This document shows, piece after piece, positions 10,234 to 19,722 of a DNA stretch of 64,000 nt. The DNA is taken from NCBI RefSeq assembly GCF_014641075.1, contig NZ_BMHP01000003.1, positions 310,001-374,000 on the forward strand, written 5' to 3'. The notes under the pieces were generated by a model that made no database searches, was not told the origin of the DNA, and was given only the letters and a program-made list of their open reading frames with translations. Made by a program: the position numbers and the translations under genes. This stretch comes from Paenibacillus nasutitermitis. GTDB taxonomy: Bacteria > Bacillota > Bacilli > Paenibacillales > Paenibacillaceae. How positions within the stretch are numbered: the first letter of the stretch is position 1; the number at the start of each line of letters is the position of its first letter.

Positions 10234-11395
10234 ATGAAACCAATCCATTATTTTTATACGAAGGCATTTTCTGATTTTAGTTCACGCATGCAGTTTATCG
10301 GTTTGACGAGCGCACTGTTAATGAGTACGCATCCTGAAATATATGTAATGCTCTTTTTTTTAGGGAGACAAATCGGTGGCATGATTATAAGTTATCTTGC
10401 CGGCATCGTTGCCGACCGTTATTCAAAGCGCCGAACGATGATTATTTCAGAACTTGCAAGCGGAATCGCTGTGTTGAGTTTACTTTTCATCGAACATCCG
10501 ATGTTTATTGTGATTGCTGCTTTTATACTTGGTATCACCTATACATTTTTCGATGTGAGTTTTAGGTCATCCATTCCAATAATGTTTGGCGAAGAGTGAC
10601 TTACGGAAATCAACATCCTGCTTGTGCGTCTTGGGGCCACAATGAGTATTGTTGGGTTTTCTGCTGGTGGTCTTATATCGGCCTTTTTTTCTTACAAGTA
10701 TTTACTTGTGTTTGACGGTGTGATGTATATCGGATCAACCATTGTTTTATTAAAAGTCCACTGGGTAGAACATACCAAATCGATCCAGCCCGTTAAAAAG
10801 AAACAAACTGTGCGAAACGCTTTACAGTCAGGTAGATATACTTTCTTGCTGATGGTCGGATTTGTGTATCCACTTGCAGCTTCTGCATATCAATATGCTC
10901 TACCGCTTATCGCATCTGTAAAGGAACACGGGGATTTGTATAATGGCTTTATGTGGTCGACCATAGCTTGTGGTTCATTTATTTGTTCATTGATTATTAA
11001 AAAACACGTTGTAAACGAGTGGCGTTATTTAGTAAGTATACTTTTGTTTGCAACATTCGTATCTCTCACGTTTATTTATGATTTAACACCCGTCACGTTT
11101 CTTATTCTAATACTTGTAGGAGCTACTGAAGCACTGGTACAAGTGTGTCACTATACACTTCTTCAGCGCAGTGACGAAAATATTCGCGGTCGTTTGTTCG
11201 GTCTAAACACGCTCGTAACACGATGTGGATTTTTAGCAGGATTTGGATTTATACCACTACTTGCTAAGATGACTTCATTATGGGATTTGGTTGATGCAGG
11301 GCTTGCTGGTGATCTGCTGTGTTGTTTATATGTGGCGAAACTATTATTCTAAACAAAAAAAGCGAAACCTCTTAGATCGGGTTTCGCTCTTCTAA
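10234..11395 (+). pseudogene. MFS drug efflux transporter, disrupted by a stop and a frameshift
   Basis: The frame beginning MKPIHYFYTKAF (ATG at 10234, GGAGG upstream) has MFS features such as FLGRQIGGMIISYLAGIVADRYSKRR. It meets an in-frame TGA at 10597-10599, after which the same frame continues with LTEINILLVRLGATMSIVGF, a normal continuation for macrolide-efflux-like MFS proteins. Near 11299-11301 (GGG) one extra base shifts the frame: dropping it gives GLLVICCVVYMWRNYYSKQK, a sensible last helix and basic tail ending at 11395. There are thus two lesions in an otherwise conserved gene of about 385 codons. Low GC contrasts with the preceding GNAT. Confidence 0.8.
11361..11392 (+). terminator. 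Terminator at the end of the MFS pseudogene
   Basis: AGCGAAACC pairs with GGTTTCGCT (9 bp, 10-base loop). The T-tract afterwards is weak; the A-run on the other side would allow it to serve the minus-strand gene as well. Confidence 0.55.
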
Positions 11396-11437
11396 GTTTT
11401 TCCGCTTGCTGAACACCTGTAGGGGACCGTCCATTCA

Positions 11438-11968
11438 CTAAACGGAAAAATACCGAATCAAGCCCAGAACGGCGAAGCCAAACAGAACCGTGCCTGACCC
11501 AATCCCCGTAATCGCGCTGGTCGCAACCCGAAGTTTGGGCGCCACGATAACCGCAAGGATGGATACGGCGACCAGAAGAGCAGCCAGCACGTACAAGCCG
11601 GGATCATCAAAAACGCTAACCAAGCTTATAAAATGGATGCCGACGATAAAAGCAATCCAAGGCGCGACATACTCTTTTTGTTTTTTTCTGATGAATAAGA
11701 AAGCCCCTGTTCCAGCCACAAAAAATTCGATAAAAACGGTAATCAAATATGCAGTAAATGAAGTTTTGTCTGATAAGGCCGACGGTTCGTTCCAGTTGTT
11801 GATACTTAAATAAACACCCAGCAAGCAGACGAGAAGCGCAATTCCTGAGGCGATGCCAATATATATACGCCAGCTGGCCTTTGGCTTCTCCTGCGCCCAG
11901 CCGAACCAGCTAAAGCTGAACATGCCAAAAATCGCTGCATACATCGTATAGTCACGTATGTAGTCCAA
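11438..11968 (-). CDS. Five-helix membrane protein of unknown function
   Basis: 176 residues, with hydrophobic segments near 8-24, 34-54, 72-92, 101-118 and 124-170. It shares the VG(I/V)HF...L and G(I/L)GS...L pattern with the protein at 6248-6874, so they are probably related. There are no catalytic motifs. The start at 11968 has GGAGGGAT upstream. Confidence 0.72.
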   Translation of the reverse strand: MDYIRDYTMYAAIFGMFSFSWFGWAQEKPKASWRIYIGIASGIALLVCLLGVYLSINNWNEPSALSDKTSFTAYLITVFIEFFVAGTGAFLFIRKKQKEYVAPWIAFIVGIHFISLVSVFDDPGLYVLAALLVAVSILAVIVAPKLRVATSAITGIGSGTVLFGFAVLGLIRYFSV

Positions 11969-12157
11969 AATATCCCTCCAATCGAATAAACTTTTACATA
12001 TTATAGCACGTATGTGACTCGGTGCATTCTAAAAAATAGCTATAATTTAGAGGGAACGGTGATTTATTGTAACGATGACGGTGGAGGTCAGCTGACCCGC
12101 AGGCGAATTGGCGATTGTATTGGCCGCTCTTCTGTAAGGCTTGCATATAAAGACGAG

Positions 12158-12190
12158 ACGAGGGTGTCCCAAAAGGGCACCCTCGTTTTG
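12158..12190 (+). terminator. Strong hairpin terminator
   Basis: ACGAGGGTG pairs with CACCCTCGT, with an inner CCC/GGG extension, followed by TTTTG on the plus strand. On the minus strand it lies just after efeB and probably ends that operon too. The roughly 200 bases before it (11969-12157) hold no gene I can support. Confidence 0.75.
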
Positions 12191-12207
12191 TTCCTCATTT
12201 TAATGGA

Positions 12208-13440
12208 CTACGCTTCTAAAATGGTTTGACCGAAGTAGCGGCCTTCTTTTAATCCGGCTGGACAGGCGAACATGCCGCTCCCGACGTGTGAAACGTAACT
12301 ATTTAGCGCATCTTTGTTTTGCATCAGGCGCAGCATTGGCAGTAGCTGCTGGTCTGGATTGCGCTGATAGCTGATAAACAAAAGTCCGGCATCGACATTG
12401 CCTGTGCGTGGGTCAACCTTATCTGTGTAGGAATAAGCTCTTCGATGAATCTGCTGTTTCGTCTGCTTAGCCAGGGCAACATGTGAATTTGCAGGCTGTT
12501 GAGAAAGGTCAACGGAATCAAACTCACCATGTGCTCCAAATGCCGCTCCTGACACCTTACTCCGGCCGAAGGTCGCTTCCTGATCCGCCAAAGATGTACG
12601 GTCCCAACTCTCAATTTTCATTTGAATCTTCCTGTAAGCCAGGTAAGAGCCACCTCGCATCCAGTCTGGCTCATCGTCGCCCGCCCATACGACCTGATCG
12701 TAACCTGCAGATGAAAGATGCAGTTCATTCGCTGTTCCGTCTTTGAAGCCAAACAAATTCCGCGGCGTCTTCCCTGGAGTGCCACTGGCGAATCCCTCCT
12801 GCATCCACTTCAATGACGCTTGCCCGGTCGACAACCTGATCAGGTTGCGTACAGCGTGAAAAGCAACCTGTTGGTCATCCGCGCAAACCTGCACACAGAT
12901 ATCTCCGCCCGAAATCGCAGGATCGATGTTATCCCGCGGCATGCGGGGAATATCGTTCAGGTACCTCGGCGCCATTTGAGCGATGCCAAACCGGTCATGT
13001 TCATCGTCTACAAAGAAACTGCGACCTAAGCCGAATGTTAGGGTCAGATTCGACGGCAGCAAATCCAACGTCTCACCGGTATCCGCTGGCGGCAAGAGCG
13101 AGTTATCGCTAAGTTTCATTGTGCCACCTGCCGCACTTAAATTGCAGAACTTCGTCCAATTCTTGAGCATGACGATTAAATCCGACTTGCTCTTCGTTGT
13201 AATGCGGAAGGCAGCCAAATACATATATGTCTGTTGAGGCGTTATAATGCCGGGCTGGTGAATGCCATACAAAGGGATCATGTCGTCTTCCTTTACGGCC
13301 GAAGTGCTCTTTGATGTCGCAGTAGAATTGTTTATCTCGAGCACTGCACCGACGCCAGAAGCACCAATTGCGATCCCCATACCCGCTGCTGCGGACAGTT
13401 TCAAGAAATCTTTGCGAGAAATACCTTGCTTTGATTCCAT
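12208..13440 (-). CDS. efeB: Dyp-type peroxidase / deferrochelatase EfeB, Tat-exported
   Basis: A 410-residue heme peroxidase of the DyP family, the third component of the EfeUOB iron system. The N-terminus carries a twin-arginine-like signal (SRKDFLKLSAAAG, 8-20, here with Arg-Lys) followed by a hydrophobic stretch to about residue 35. The GxxDG motif is GFKDG (231-235), GGDICVQVCADD is at 178-189, and a candidate proximal heme histidine is in QQIHRRAYSY in the C-terminal third. It is the last gene of the operon, 16 bases after efeO. Fur control is expected from the box upstream of efeU. The family oxidises ferrous iron or extracts it from heme outside the membrane. Confidence 0.93.
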   Translation of the reverse strand: MESKQGISRKDFLKLSAAAGMGIAIGASGVGAVLEINNSTATSKSTSAVKEDDMIPLYGIHQPGIITPQQTYMYLAAFRITTKSKSDLIVMLKNWTKFCNLSAAGGTMKLSDNSLLPPADTGETLDLLPSNLTLTFGLGRSFFVDDEHDRFGIAQMAPRYLNDIPRMPRDNIDPAISGGDICVQVCADDQQVAFHAVRNLIRLSTGQASLKWMQEGFASGTPGKTPRNLFGFKDGTANELHLSSAGYDQVVWAGDDEPDWMRGGSYLAYRKIQMKIESWDRTSLADQEATFGRSKVSGAAFGAHGEFDSVDLSQQPANSHVALAKQTKQQIHRRAYSYTDKVDPRTGNVDAGLLFISYQRNPDQQLLPMLRLMQNKDALNSYVSHVGSGMFACPAGLKEGRYFGQTILEA

Positions 13441-13456
13441 CTGATCTCCCCTCCTC

Positions 13457-14656
13457 TTAGAGGATAGCTGCAGTTTGCGACATCAAATCGGAAAGCGTGT
13501 TAAGCTGATCACTGATTTCGCGAATTTGGTCCGTCGTCAGTTCCGTGTAAAGGACATATTGTCCATCCTTCACATATTCGGACAACTTCTGCTCCATGGT
13601 TTGAAATGCGTTATCAAGCTTATCAGCCAACTCGCTGTTCTTCTCGTTCAGTGCTGGAATGATAGACAAGTACACCGTTTTCGAACCGTCCACATTCGAT
13701 GCCAGGTCGACAAGGTCGATGTGAGAATACAATTCTTCCTCGCCTGTAATCTTGGACGTTGCCGCTTCATTCAGAAGCTCCATCGCTCCTGCGACGACCG
13801 TTTTCGGGTCCAGCTTTAACGCCTTCAGTTCTTCCTGGAGCGCCTTTACATCGGTAATCAACTGGTCCGCGAACTTGTCCTGGCCAACGAGCGAATTATC
13901 AACCCAAAGTGCTTTCTCAATTTCGTGGAATCCAGTCCAATTGCTCGAATCATCCACGTCGGCGAGGCGGGCGTCAATCTTAGGATCGAGTTCGCCAAAA
14001 CTCTCCGCAATCGGTTCAATACTTTCGTAATAAACACGCGCTTTTACATATTCGACCTTCGCCTTCTCAATATTTCCTGCCTTTACAGCATCAACAAAAA
14101 CCTGCGTTTGGGTCGTCAGTTGATTGGCTTGATCGACTACGTATTGCTCATATTTCTTGACTGCTTCTGTCAACAGCTCAGACGAGCTGGCAGTGGAAGG
14201 CTTAGCATTCTGCAGCGTCGTTAAGGCAATAATCATATCTGCTGCGTTTGATTTTAGTGAATCAAAATCAATTTTGTCGTATGCAGAAGCGGAGAAAATC
14301 GGCATTTCGTATTTTTCCACATCCGTATATTCTAGCGGAAACGTCTGGCGGACAATATTCTCGTATGACAACCATGTATCATTAATGTCCTTGCCCAGTG
14401 ACTTTATTCTGGCAATATCCTGTTTATCGATGGCTTCTTGCAGTTGATTCGCCTGGTCCAGCATTTTTGTCGTGCCATCCTTAATGACATTAGAACTGCT
14501 CGAATTATTCGAATTGGCCGGAGACGATTCGGAGCCCGTTTCGGACTGCTCAGTCGGCATGGTCGTATTGCTGGTATTATTGGATCCGTTGCTGTTACAA
14601 GCGGTTAAAGCTAATGCGCTCGCTAAAACGAGTACGCTAACAATCGGTTTTAACAT
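13457..14656 (-). CDS. efeO: Iron-uptake lipoprotein EfeO (imelysin/M75 domain)
   Basis: A 399-residue extracytoplasmic lipoprotein. The signal peptide ends in the lipobox LTAC (Cys20), followed by a Ser/Asn-rich linker (about 21-55) and an EfeO/M75 imelysin-like domain with paired four-helix bundles. The cupredoxin domain found at the N-terminus of E. coli EfeO is absent, as is usual in Bacillota. I start at 14656 because GGAGGG lies 11 bases upstream; an in-frame TTG at 14674 overlaps that ribosome site and is unlikely. It sits between efeU and efeB and probably binds and delivers iron to EfeU. Confidence 0.92.
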   Translation of the reverse strand: MLKPIVSVLVLASALALTACNSNGSNNTSNTTMPTEQSETGSESSPANSNNSSSSNVIKDGTTKMLDQANQLQEAIDKQDIARIKSLGKDINDTWLSYENIVRQTFPLEYTDVEKYEMPIFSASAYDKIDFDSLKSNAADMIIALTTLQNAKPSTASSSELLTEAVKKYEQYVVDQANQLTTQTQVFVDAVKAGNIEKAKVEYVKARVYYESIEPIAESFGELDPKIDARLADVDDSSNWTGFHEIEKALWVDNSLVGQDKFADQLITDVKALQEELKALKLDPKTVVAGAMELLNEAATSKITGEEELYSHIDLVDLASNVDGSKTVYLSIIPALNEKNSELADKLDNAFQTMEQKLSEYVKDGQYVLYTELTTDQIREISDQLNTLSDLMSQTAAIL

Positions 14657-14712
14657 AAGAGAAAGACCCTCCAATTAATATGGCGATGTTCGCCTTTTTT
14701 TAATAATAACGT

Positions 14713-16173
14713 TCAAAGAGAAGCACGGTGCTGACGCTTGGCTGATACTATTGAATTCAAAACCGTGATGCAGCCAACTGCAAGGAAGATCAACTGCGGA
14801 AATGTGCTGTACCACGATGGATATAAGCTTAAAGAGGCAATGTCAGGCAAGTTTTCTTCCACTGTCGCAGGTACCACACCAGCCATTTGCAGGCTATGTA
14901 TGCCGGACCCCATAAATTTAAAACACAAGTAGAACACGATAACGCTGGATACCAAGAAGACGGGTCGAATTGGCAACCGCGTCCCGGCTTTCATAATTAC
15001 AATCGCAACCACAATGAGGACCGCAATTCCGAATGAAATACCAGCGGCAAGCTGCAACGAAGACATTTTACTTGCCATTCCTATTAAGAAGATTACCGTC
15101 TCGAGCCCTTCCCGTAGAATCGCAAAATAGGAAAGAAGCGCTAGCGAAAACATATGTCCACCTGAAAGAGCCTGAGAACTCTTTTCAGTCAGAAATCGAT
15201 TCCAGCGCTGGGCGTCTGAATTGCGATGCAGCCAATAGCTTACATAGAGCAATAAAATGCTTGCTCCGATACCCGTCCATCCATTGATTTGCAAGTTATT
15301 CTTTCCAAAAGCGCTGGACGAAAGAAGCAGCACTACCGCAGAACCGACGACTATACAGGTAAGCAAACCGGCTGTCGAGCCTCCAATAACCCAGCGTTTT
15401 GCTTGTTTGGAATCGGCTCGTTTTGCATACATAAGCAGTGCGCCGATTACAAGCAGACCTTCGAACCCTTCGCGAATTGGAATAAGCGCGGCATCCCACC
15501 ATGAATATTGTGCATCCGCCAAAGGGGCTAATGCGTTGACCATTCGCTCAATGATCGGAGTGACCTGCTCTCTTTTGTTCGCACTGTTCAAATAACCATC
15601 CAAAAGTACCAGGTCACGTTCAGAATTGTTGTACACGCTTTGAGATTGGCTGACCACATCTCCTTCGACGGACAGCCATTGCTGTTGTAGCAATTTAACT
15701 TGGTCTTGGGCTTCCCCCCATTGTTTTTTATTGACCAAATCCCCGACTTCCCGCAGTTTCAGAATATAAGTGGAGAGCGTCATCTGGCTTTTCCCATCAT
15801 TATCGGCGAATGCCCCATCCTTCAAATTCGTGATCGAGAATTTGAGGTTCGTTGCCAGCGTTGATGCTTCGTCAAACTTCTGATTCAACATCGCCAACGA
15901 GATGCCTGCAATCTGACTATCGATCTCCAAGGCAAGACTAAGCGATCGCTGCTTAATGTCGTTTTTGTTGGCTACCCACCACTTTTTGATGATGGAGAAA
16001 TCCTGTTTCGCTGCATCGGCGTTCCCCTCTTCTATATGCTTGATGAGCGCTTCAATTTGGGTTGATGCGACACCGGTTCCAGTGTCCTTCGATGCAGCAA
16101 CAGCCCAAAGCGGCGAAATCAACAGCGCGACCCAGATGACGATGACGAGCCACACAATTAGGCCATAAAACAT
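14713..16173 (-). CDS. efeU: FTR1-family iron permease EfeU
   Basis: A 486-residue permease. A signal-like segment (MFYGLIVWLVIVIWVALLIS) leads into an extracellular region of about 200 residues, then a seven-helix FTR1 domain. The two iron-coordinating REXXE motifs are REGFE (234-238) and REGLE (354-358), both intact. The ATG at 16173 fits the signal peptide. In-frame starts further upstream (16254 TTG, 16233 ATG) would place a ribosome-site-like GGAGGTGAG inside the coding region. It is first in the efeUOB operon, with the Fur box about 75-90 bases upstream. Confidence 0.9.
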   Translation of the reverse strand: MFYGLIVWLVIVIWVALLISPLWAVAASKDTGTGVASTQIEALIKHIEEGNADAAKQDFSIIKKWWVANKNDIKQRSLSLALEIDSQIAGISLAMLNQKFDEASTLATNLKFSITNLKDGAFADNDGKSQMTLSTYILKLREVGDLVNKKQWGEAQDQVKLLQQQWLSVEGDVVSQSQSVYNNSERDLVLLDGYLNSANKREQVTPIIERMVNALAPLADAQYSWWDAALIPIREGFEGLLVIGALLMYAKRADSKQAKRWVIGGSTAGLLTCIVVGSAVVLLLSSSAFGKNNLQINGWTGIGASILLLYVSYWLHRNSDAQRWNRFLTEKSSQALSGGHMFSLALLSYFAILREGLETVIFLIGMASKMSSLQLAAGISFGIAVLIVVAIVIMKAGTRLPIRPVFLVSSVIVFYLCFKFMGSGIHSLQMAGVVPATVEENLPDIASLSLYPSWYSTFPQLIFLAVGCITVLNSIVSAKRQHRASL

Positions 16174-16245
16174 CTTTACGTTAACCCTGGTTGAATCTGC
16201 TAATATGGTAAACTCACCTCCATAACCATGCATTTGTTTCCTAAT

Positions 16246-16275
16246 TGATAACAATTATCAATGAAATTGATTATA
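16246..16275 (-). promoter_or_regulatory. Fur box and promoter of efeUOB
   Basis: TGATAACAATTATCA (16246-16260) matches the 7-1-7 Bacillus Fur consensus with one mismatch, and the dyad extends one base each side. On the minus strand a -10 box TATAAT lies at 16275-16270, with TTGGAA about 15 bp further up, so Fur with iron would sit across the start of transcription. Confidence 0.8.
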
Positions 16276-16649
16276 GGGTTATCGTAATTATTCCAAGTCA
16301 TTCGTCACACAAACGTAATAGGCAAGCTTTTATCCAACCGCTCCATGAACCAATTTATTCACTATTTTCGAAAGCGACAAGCGAATTGTTTGATAATGAA
16401 TCTCATTGTCAATTTAACACATTTTCAATCATAATCAAGAACTATTTTACTGTCAATCCTACAATTTCGACCATGCTTCTTTGTATTTAATTAGCCCCCT
16501 GGACAAATATTGCGTCATCACCAGTGGCCTACTTTGCAGATACTCCACTATCATTAGTATTAGCTGAATTAAGCCCCTTTCAAGTCGTTCAGGCAACCTT
16601 GAGAGCTGATCCTTACTCCCGTCGGAAAGATTGCTGACATATAAAGAAG
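16276..16649. other. Intergenic gap without a recognisable gene
   Basis: About 370 bases upstream of the efe promoter. Plus-strand translation gives short fragments with no family resemblance. I see nothing supportable. Confidence 0.4.
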
Positions 16650-16687
16650 CCCGCTATTTCCAATGATGGAAATAGCGGGTGTTTTTG
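16650..16687 (-). terminator. Terminator after the solute-binding gene
   Basis: A perfect 13-bp stem (CCCGCTATTTCCA and complement) with a 4-base loop. T-rich sequence follows on both strands. It lies directly after the stop of the minus-strand gene at 16695. Confidence 0.85.
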
Positions 16688-16694
16688 ATCCGGC

Positions 16695-17810
16695 CTATGT
16701 ATATCTAGTCCAGGACTTTAAGGTTTGAGCAACGTCCGCACCTTCCAGAATCATTTTACGAATATCCTCGTTGATCAATTGGCGGGAGGCGTTCCACTTC
16801 CTGTTCTTGAAGAAACCGCTAATCTGCACATGATCGATTTCCTCCAAGTAACGGGACCATAGGGGATGGCTGGTTAATCCGCGTTGTTCCGCCTGAGATT
16901 GGATAGCCGGAGGCATCCAGGAATGGCAGTCCAGAAGATAATGCCGCAGAAACGCCCACGCGATACGGGGATTTTGTGACTTCGAGGTAACCCCGGCTCC
17001 TCCCATGTAAATCATGTTGACGTTCGTTTGGCCCGGCATGTTCGGTAATCCGACGACACCGATTTGTGCCTCCGGCCGCTCCCGGAGCCAATGATGCGCA
17101 ACCCAATTGAAGGCGAATAGCATCGCGCTCTCTTCATACCAGACATTCGTCAAGCAAGGCTCATCCGGTTTACGGATGATACGGTGCTCGCGAAATGCTT
17201 CGATGACCATCCGAAATGCTTCGATCGTGGCTGCGCTGTCCACGAATCCTCTGGCCGTCAAACCGTCCGGGGATATATAATCCCCCCCATTGCGCATGAC
17301 GAAAGGCTCGAACCACTCGATGTCGACGCCAAGTCCGAACCCGAATTGCGAAGCGACACCCTGTGCGTCGCGGATCGTAAGCCGTTTCGCCAGCTCAACC
17401 ATGTCCTCCCAGGTCCACGATTCGTCCGGGTAAGCAAATCCAGCCTGATCGAACTTCTCTTTGTTATATAGGACCAACGGCGGGCTGATCTCGATAGGCA
17501 AGCCGGGCAGCGTTCCGCCGAATCTGGCGACGCGCATGAGCCCCGGGTACAGGTCCTCCTCCAAGCCGTTCGTCTCCGCCACATAGGGGGCCAAGTCGAT
17601 AAAGAGGCCATCCGGGTTGCCGACCGGGAAGCCCCCTGTTTCGATAATGTCCGGCGCTTCATCGGAATGAAAGGCCTGCATCATCTCGAAATTATCGTTC
17701 ACCTGTTCGACTTCAATTTGCACATCGGGGTTAGCTTGTTCAAAGGACGCTTTGGCTGCAAGCACTTGCTGCATGTTATACGAGATTTCCGTCATAAAAC
17801 GAATGATCAT
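16695..17810 (-). CDS. Family 1 solute-binding protein without signal peptide
   Basis: About 371 residues with the fold of sugar-type ABC solute-binding proteins: EQANPDVQIEVEQVN, EAPDIIETGG, LPIEISPPLVLYNKEKFDQAG and SWTWEDMVELAKRL are typical landmarks. It begins MIIRFMTEISYNMQQ, which has no signal peptide or lipobox, so the protein should stay in the cytoplasm. GAGGGAG six bases before the ATG at 17810 supports this start; another ATG at 17825 overlaps the preceding stop codon as ATGA. It is therefore translationally coupled to the sigma-factor gene upstream. No permease or ATPase genes are nearby, so a transport role is unlikely; a ligand-sensing role beside the sigma factor is my inference. 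Confidence 0.83.
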   Translation of the reverse strand: MIIRFMTEISYNMQQVLAAKASFEQANPDVQIEVEQVNDNFEMMQAFHSDEAPDIIETGGFPVGNPDGLFIDLAPYVAETNGLEEDLYPGLMRVARFGGTLPGLPIEISPPLVLYNKEKFDQAGFAYPDESWTWEDMVELAKRLTIRDAQGVASQFGFGLGVDIEWFEPFVMRNGGDYISPDGLTARGFVDSAATIEAFRMVIEAFREHRIIRKPDEPCLTNVWYEESAMLFAFNWVAHHWLRERPEAQIGVVGLPNMPGQTNVNMIYMGGAGVTSKSQNPRIAWAFLRHYLLDCHSWMPPAIQSQAEQRGLTSHPLWSRYLEEIDHVQISGFFKNRKWNASRQLINEDIRKMILEGADVAQTLKSWTRYT

Positions 17811-17821
17811 GGAAGGCTCCC

Positions 17822-19600
17822 TCATCTCAAATGGTTTAAGGCTTTCTCCAGATAGCCGATTGCGGCATGCTCGAATTCCTTTGCCCTGCTCAGCGACTCC
17901 GCGCATTTGGAGCGCATGTCGGCAGAGAGCATCTCGGACGTGCGGATAAACGGGACGTCAGCGCTCCGTCCATCGAGCTCCTCAGCCGCTTGTTCGTAAG
18001 CCTCCGCAGCCAGGAGCGTTAATCTCATCGCTTCTTCTCGGAACGCAGCAGTGCGTAAATATTGCGAAGCATAGCGTTTCATCTCGCCATAATAAGCGAA
18101 CAAATGGCCGATCCCATACCGATTCGGAAGGTGGCACGGGTCGCGAAGAAAACCGATCCAACGATCATAGGCATCAAGACCGGAAGTATATTGCAAGTAG
18201 ATGGTCGAAGGCGTATACCTGCAGCCGTTCCTTGCATATTCCACCGCGAACCGGATCGTCTGCTCCGCGAGCTCCCGGTTCACGGCTTCCTCCGTCTGCC
18301 GACCGCTTTCCTCGCACGCCGTCTCCCCTTCGATACCCGCTAGGAAGCGCACCGGATTATGGATGACATCGTCATAAGAGAGCGTCTTTCCCCCGGGCGT
18401 CATCGGGTCCGTTAAATAAACCACCCGATGTTCATCGTCATAACCGTAAATCATCGACCACTCATGAACGTACGGTTTGGAAGCCCTCGTATCGAAGTAA
18501 AGCAGCGGTTGTCCCTGGTTAAGATACTTTCGGATAAAAGGAATGACCGCCTCCTCGATGGGAAGGACGACCGGGAAACGCTCGACCGCCCCCAGCACGG
18601 GCACAGGCGAATTCGATAGTTGACCGCATAGCACGGTGATCCGGTAGCCGAGTTTTCCGAAAAAATCATGCACCGTTTGCTTCCAATCAAAGACGTAAAT
18701 GCCGTCCGCGAAAGTCGTTCTATTGGAAATCTTCATGGAAAAAGCAACCGTCGATATCCCCATTAGCTTCGCCGGATCCTGCCGATCCTCCCGTATGGCC
18801 AGCATTCGGCCGACGCTATCTACTAACGAGGCCCGTAAGGGGGACTGCGTTGTCCAAGCCGGCAGCTGCAACACTTTGCTTTTTTGCATGCCTCCACTTC
18901 CTTTCTGCTCTGACATCAGGCTTAAAGAGACGCGGACGTGTTCCTTGCCGATCTTCTTACGGGAGCGGTAAATATACGTGTATACCGAGCCGATCGGCAT
19001 TTCGTATAAGGCGGCGATGGCTTCTGGGCTGAGCTGGCGATAGAAGTAGGCTTTGAATATCCCTCTCTCCTTTGCATTCAAACAATGAAGCAAGGCATGA
19101 ATCATTTCGAACAGATCTTTGCGGAGCAAGCTCTCGGCTGGATCCTGCTCCAAGAGTGCCGCGTCGGATGCCTTGCGCGCAAGATGGTAGAGCATATTGT
19201 CCAGATCTTCCCAATCCTCTGCGAAATGGCCTTTCATGTCAGACTGCATGACCGAAAAAGGGCTTTCCTTCCGATAGGGACCCCCGCGGCGCAAGCGCAT
19301 ATTCGTTTGGTTTCTCGTAATTCGATACAACCACGGGAGGAATCGGCTCGTATCGGACAAGGTGCCCAGATGCAAAAATGCCTTTACGAATGCGTCCTGT
19401 ACGATGTCATCCGCCAGGTACGCGTCCCCGGTCATCCGCTCGGCCCAGCCGCGGAGGCGGCCCCGATGCTGCTCGAATAACTCGCCGAACGCCTCCGTGT
19501 CGCCAAGCTGTGCCCGCTCCACCAATGCTTGTTCGGATTCAGTTTCGGGGCTTGCCGCTTTCCTCATCCCGTCCGGCTCAACCGTGTTCCACGACTCCAC
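17822..19600 (-). CDS. ECF-type sigma factor with large C-terminal domain
   Basis: A 592-residue protein, more than three times normal ECF length. Residues about 37-105 form sigma region 2 (AFGELFEQHRGRLRGWAERM, DDIVQDAFVKAF, FLPWLYRITRNQ) and 165-218 form region 4 (LNAKERGIFKAYFYRQLSPE, GSVYTYIYRSRKKI). From residue 240 there is a region of about 350 residues: first an alpha/beta part containing LLYFDTRASKPYVHEWSMIYG and VVYLTDPMT, which recalls the papain/C39-like or BtrH-type fold, then a helical part (LAAEAYEQAAEELDG, SRAKEFEHAAIGYLEKALNHL). Start is GTG with GGGAGG upstream. No anti-sigma gene is adjacent; the signal-less binding protein overlaps its 3' end. Confidence 0.85.
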   Translation of the reverse strand: MESWNTVEPDGMRKAASPETESEQALVERAQLGDTEAFGELFEQHRGRLRGWAERMTGDAYLADDIVQDAFVKAFLHLGTLSDTSRFLPWLYRITRNQTNMRLRRGGPYRKESPFSVMQSDMKGHFAEDWEDLDNMLYHLARKASDAALLEQDPAESLLRKDLFEMIHALLHCLNAKERGIFKAYFYRQLSPEAIAALYEMPIGSVYTYIYRSRKKIGKEHVRVSLSLMSEQKGSGGMQKSKVLQLPAWTTQSPLRASLVDSVGRMLAIREDRQDPAKLMGISTVAFSMKISNRTTFADGIYVFDWKQTVHDFFGKLGYRITVLCGQLSNSPVPVLGAVERFPVVLPIEEAVIPFIRKYLNQGQPLLYFDTRASKPYVHEWSMIYGYDDEHRVVYLTDPMTPGGKTLSYDDVIHNPVRFLAGIEGETACEESGRQTEEAVNRELAEQTIRFAVEYARNGCRYTPSTIYLQYTSGLDAYDRWIGFLRDPCHLPNRYGIGHLFAYYGEMKRYASQYLRTAAFREEAMRLTLLAAEAYEQAAEELDGRSADVPFIRTSEMLSADMRSKCAESLSRAKEFEHAAIGYLEKALNHLR

Positions 19601-19722
19601 CCGTCTTCACCTCCCATGTCTTTCCTTCCGCCTTACTAAGTTAGATGCCAATAACCGCTCCGATTTGAACAACATTCTAACTGATTTCCCTGTTTTTTTG
19701 CATATTCCTTCTCTAATCCTCT

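Noticed and set aside
10597-10599. In-frame TGA read as selenocysteine
   Set aside because: No selenocysteine insertion stem is apparent after it, MFS exporters do not use selenocysteine, and a second frameshift shows the gene is decayed.
12014-12229. 71-codon plus-strand frame before efeB
   Set aside because: It runs through a terminator and into the antisense of efeB; no start signal.
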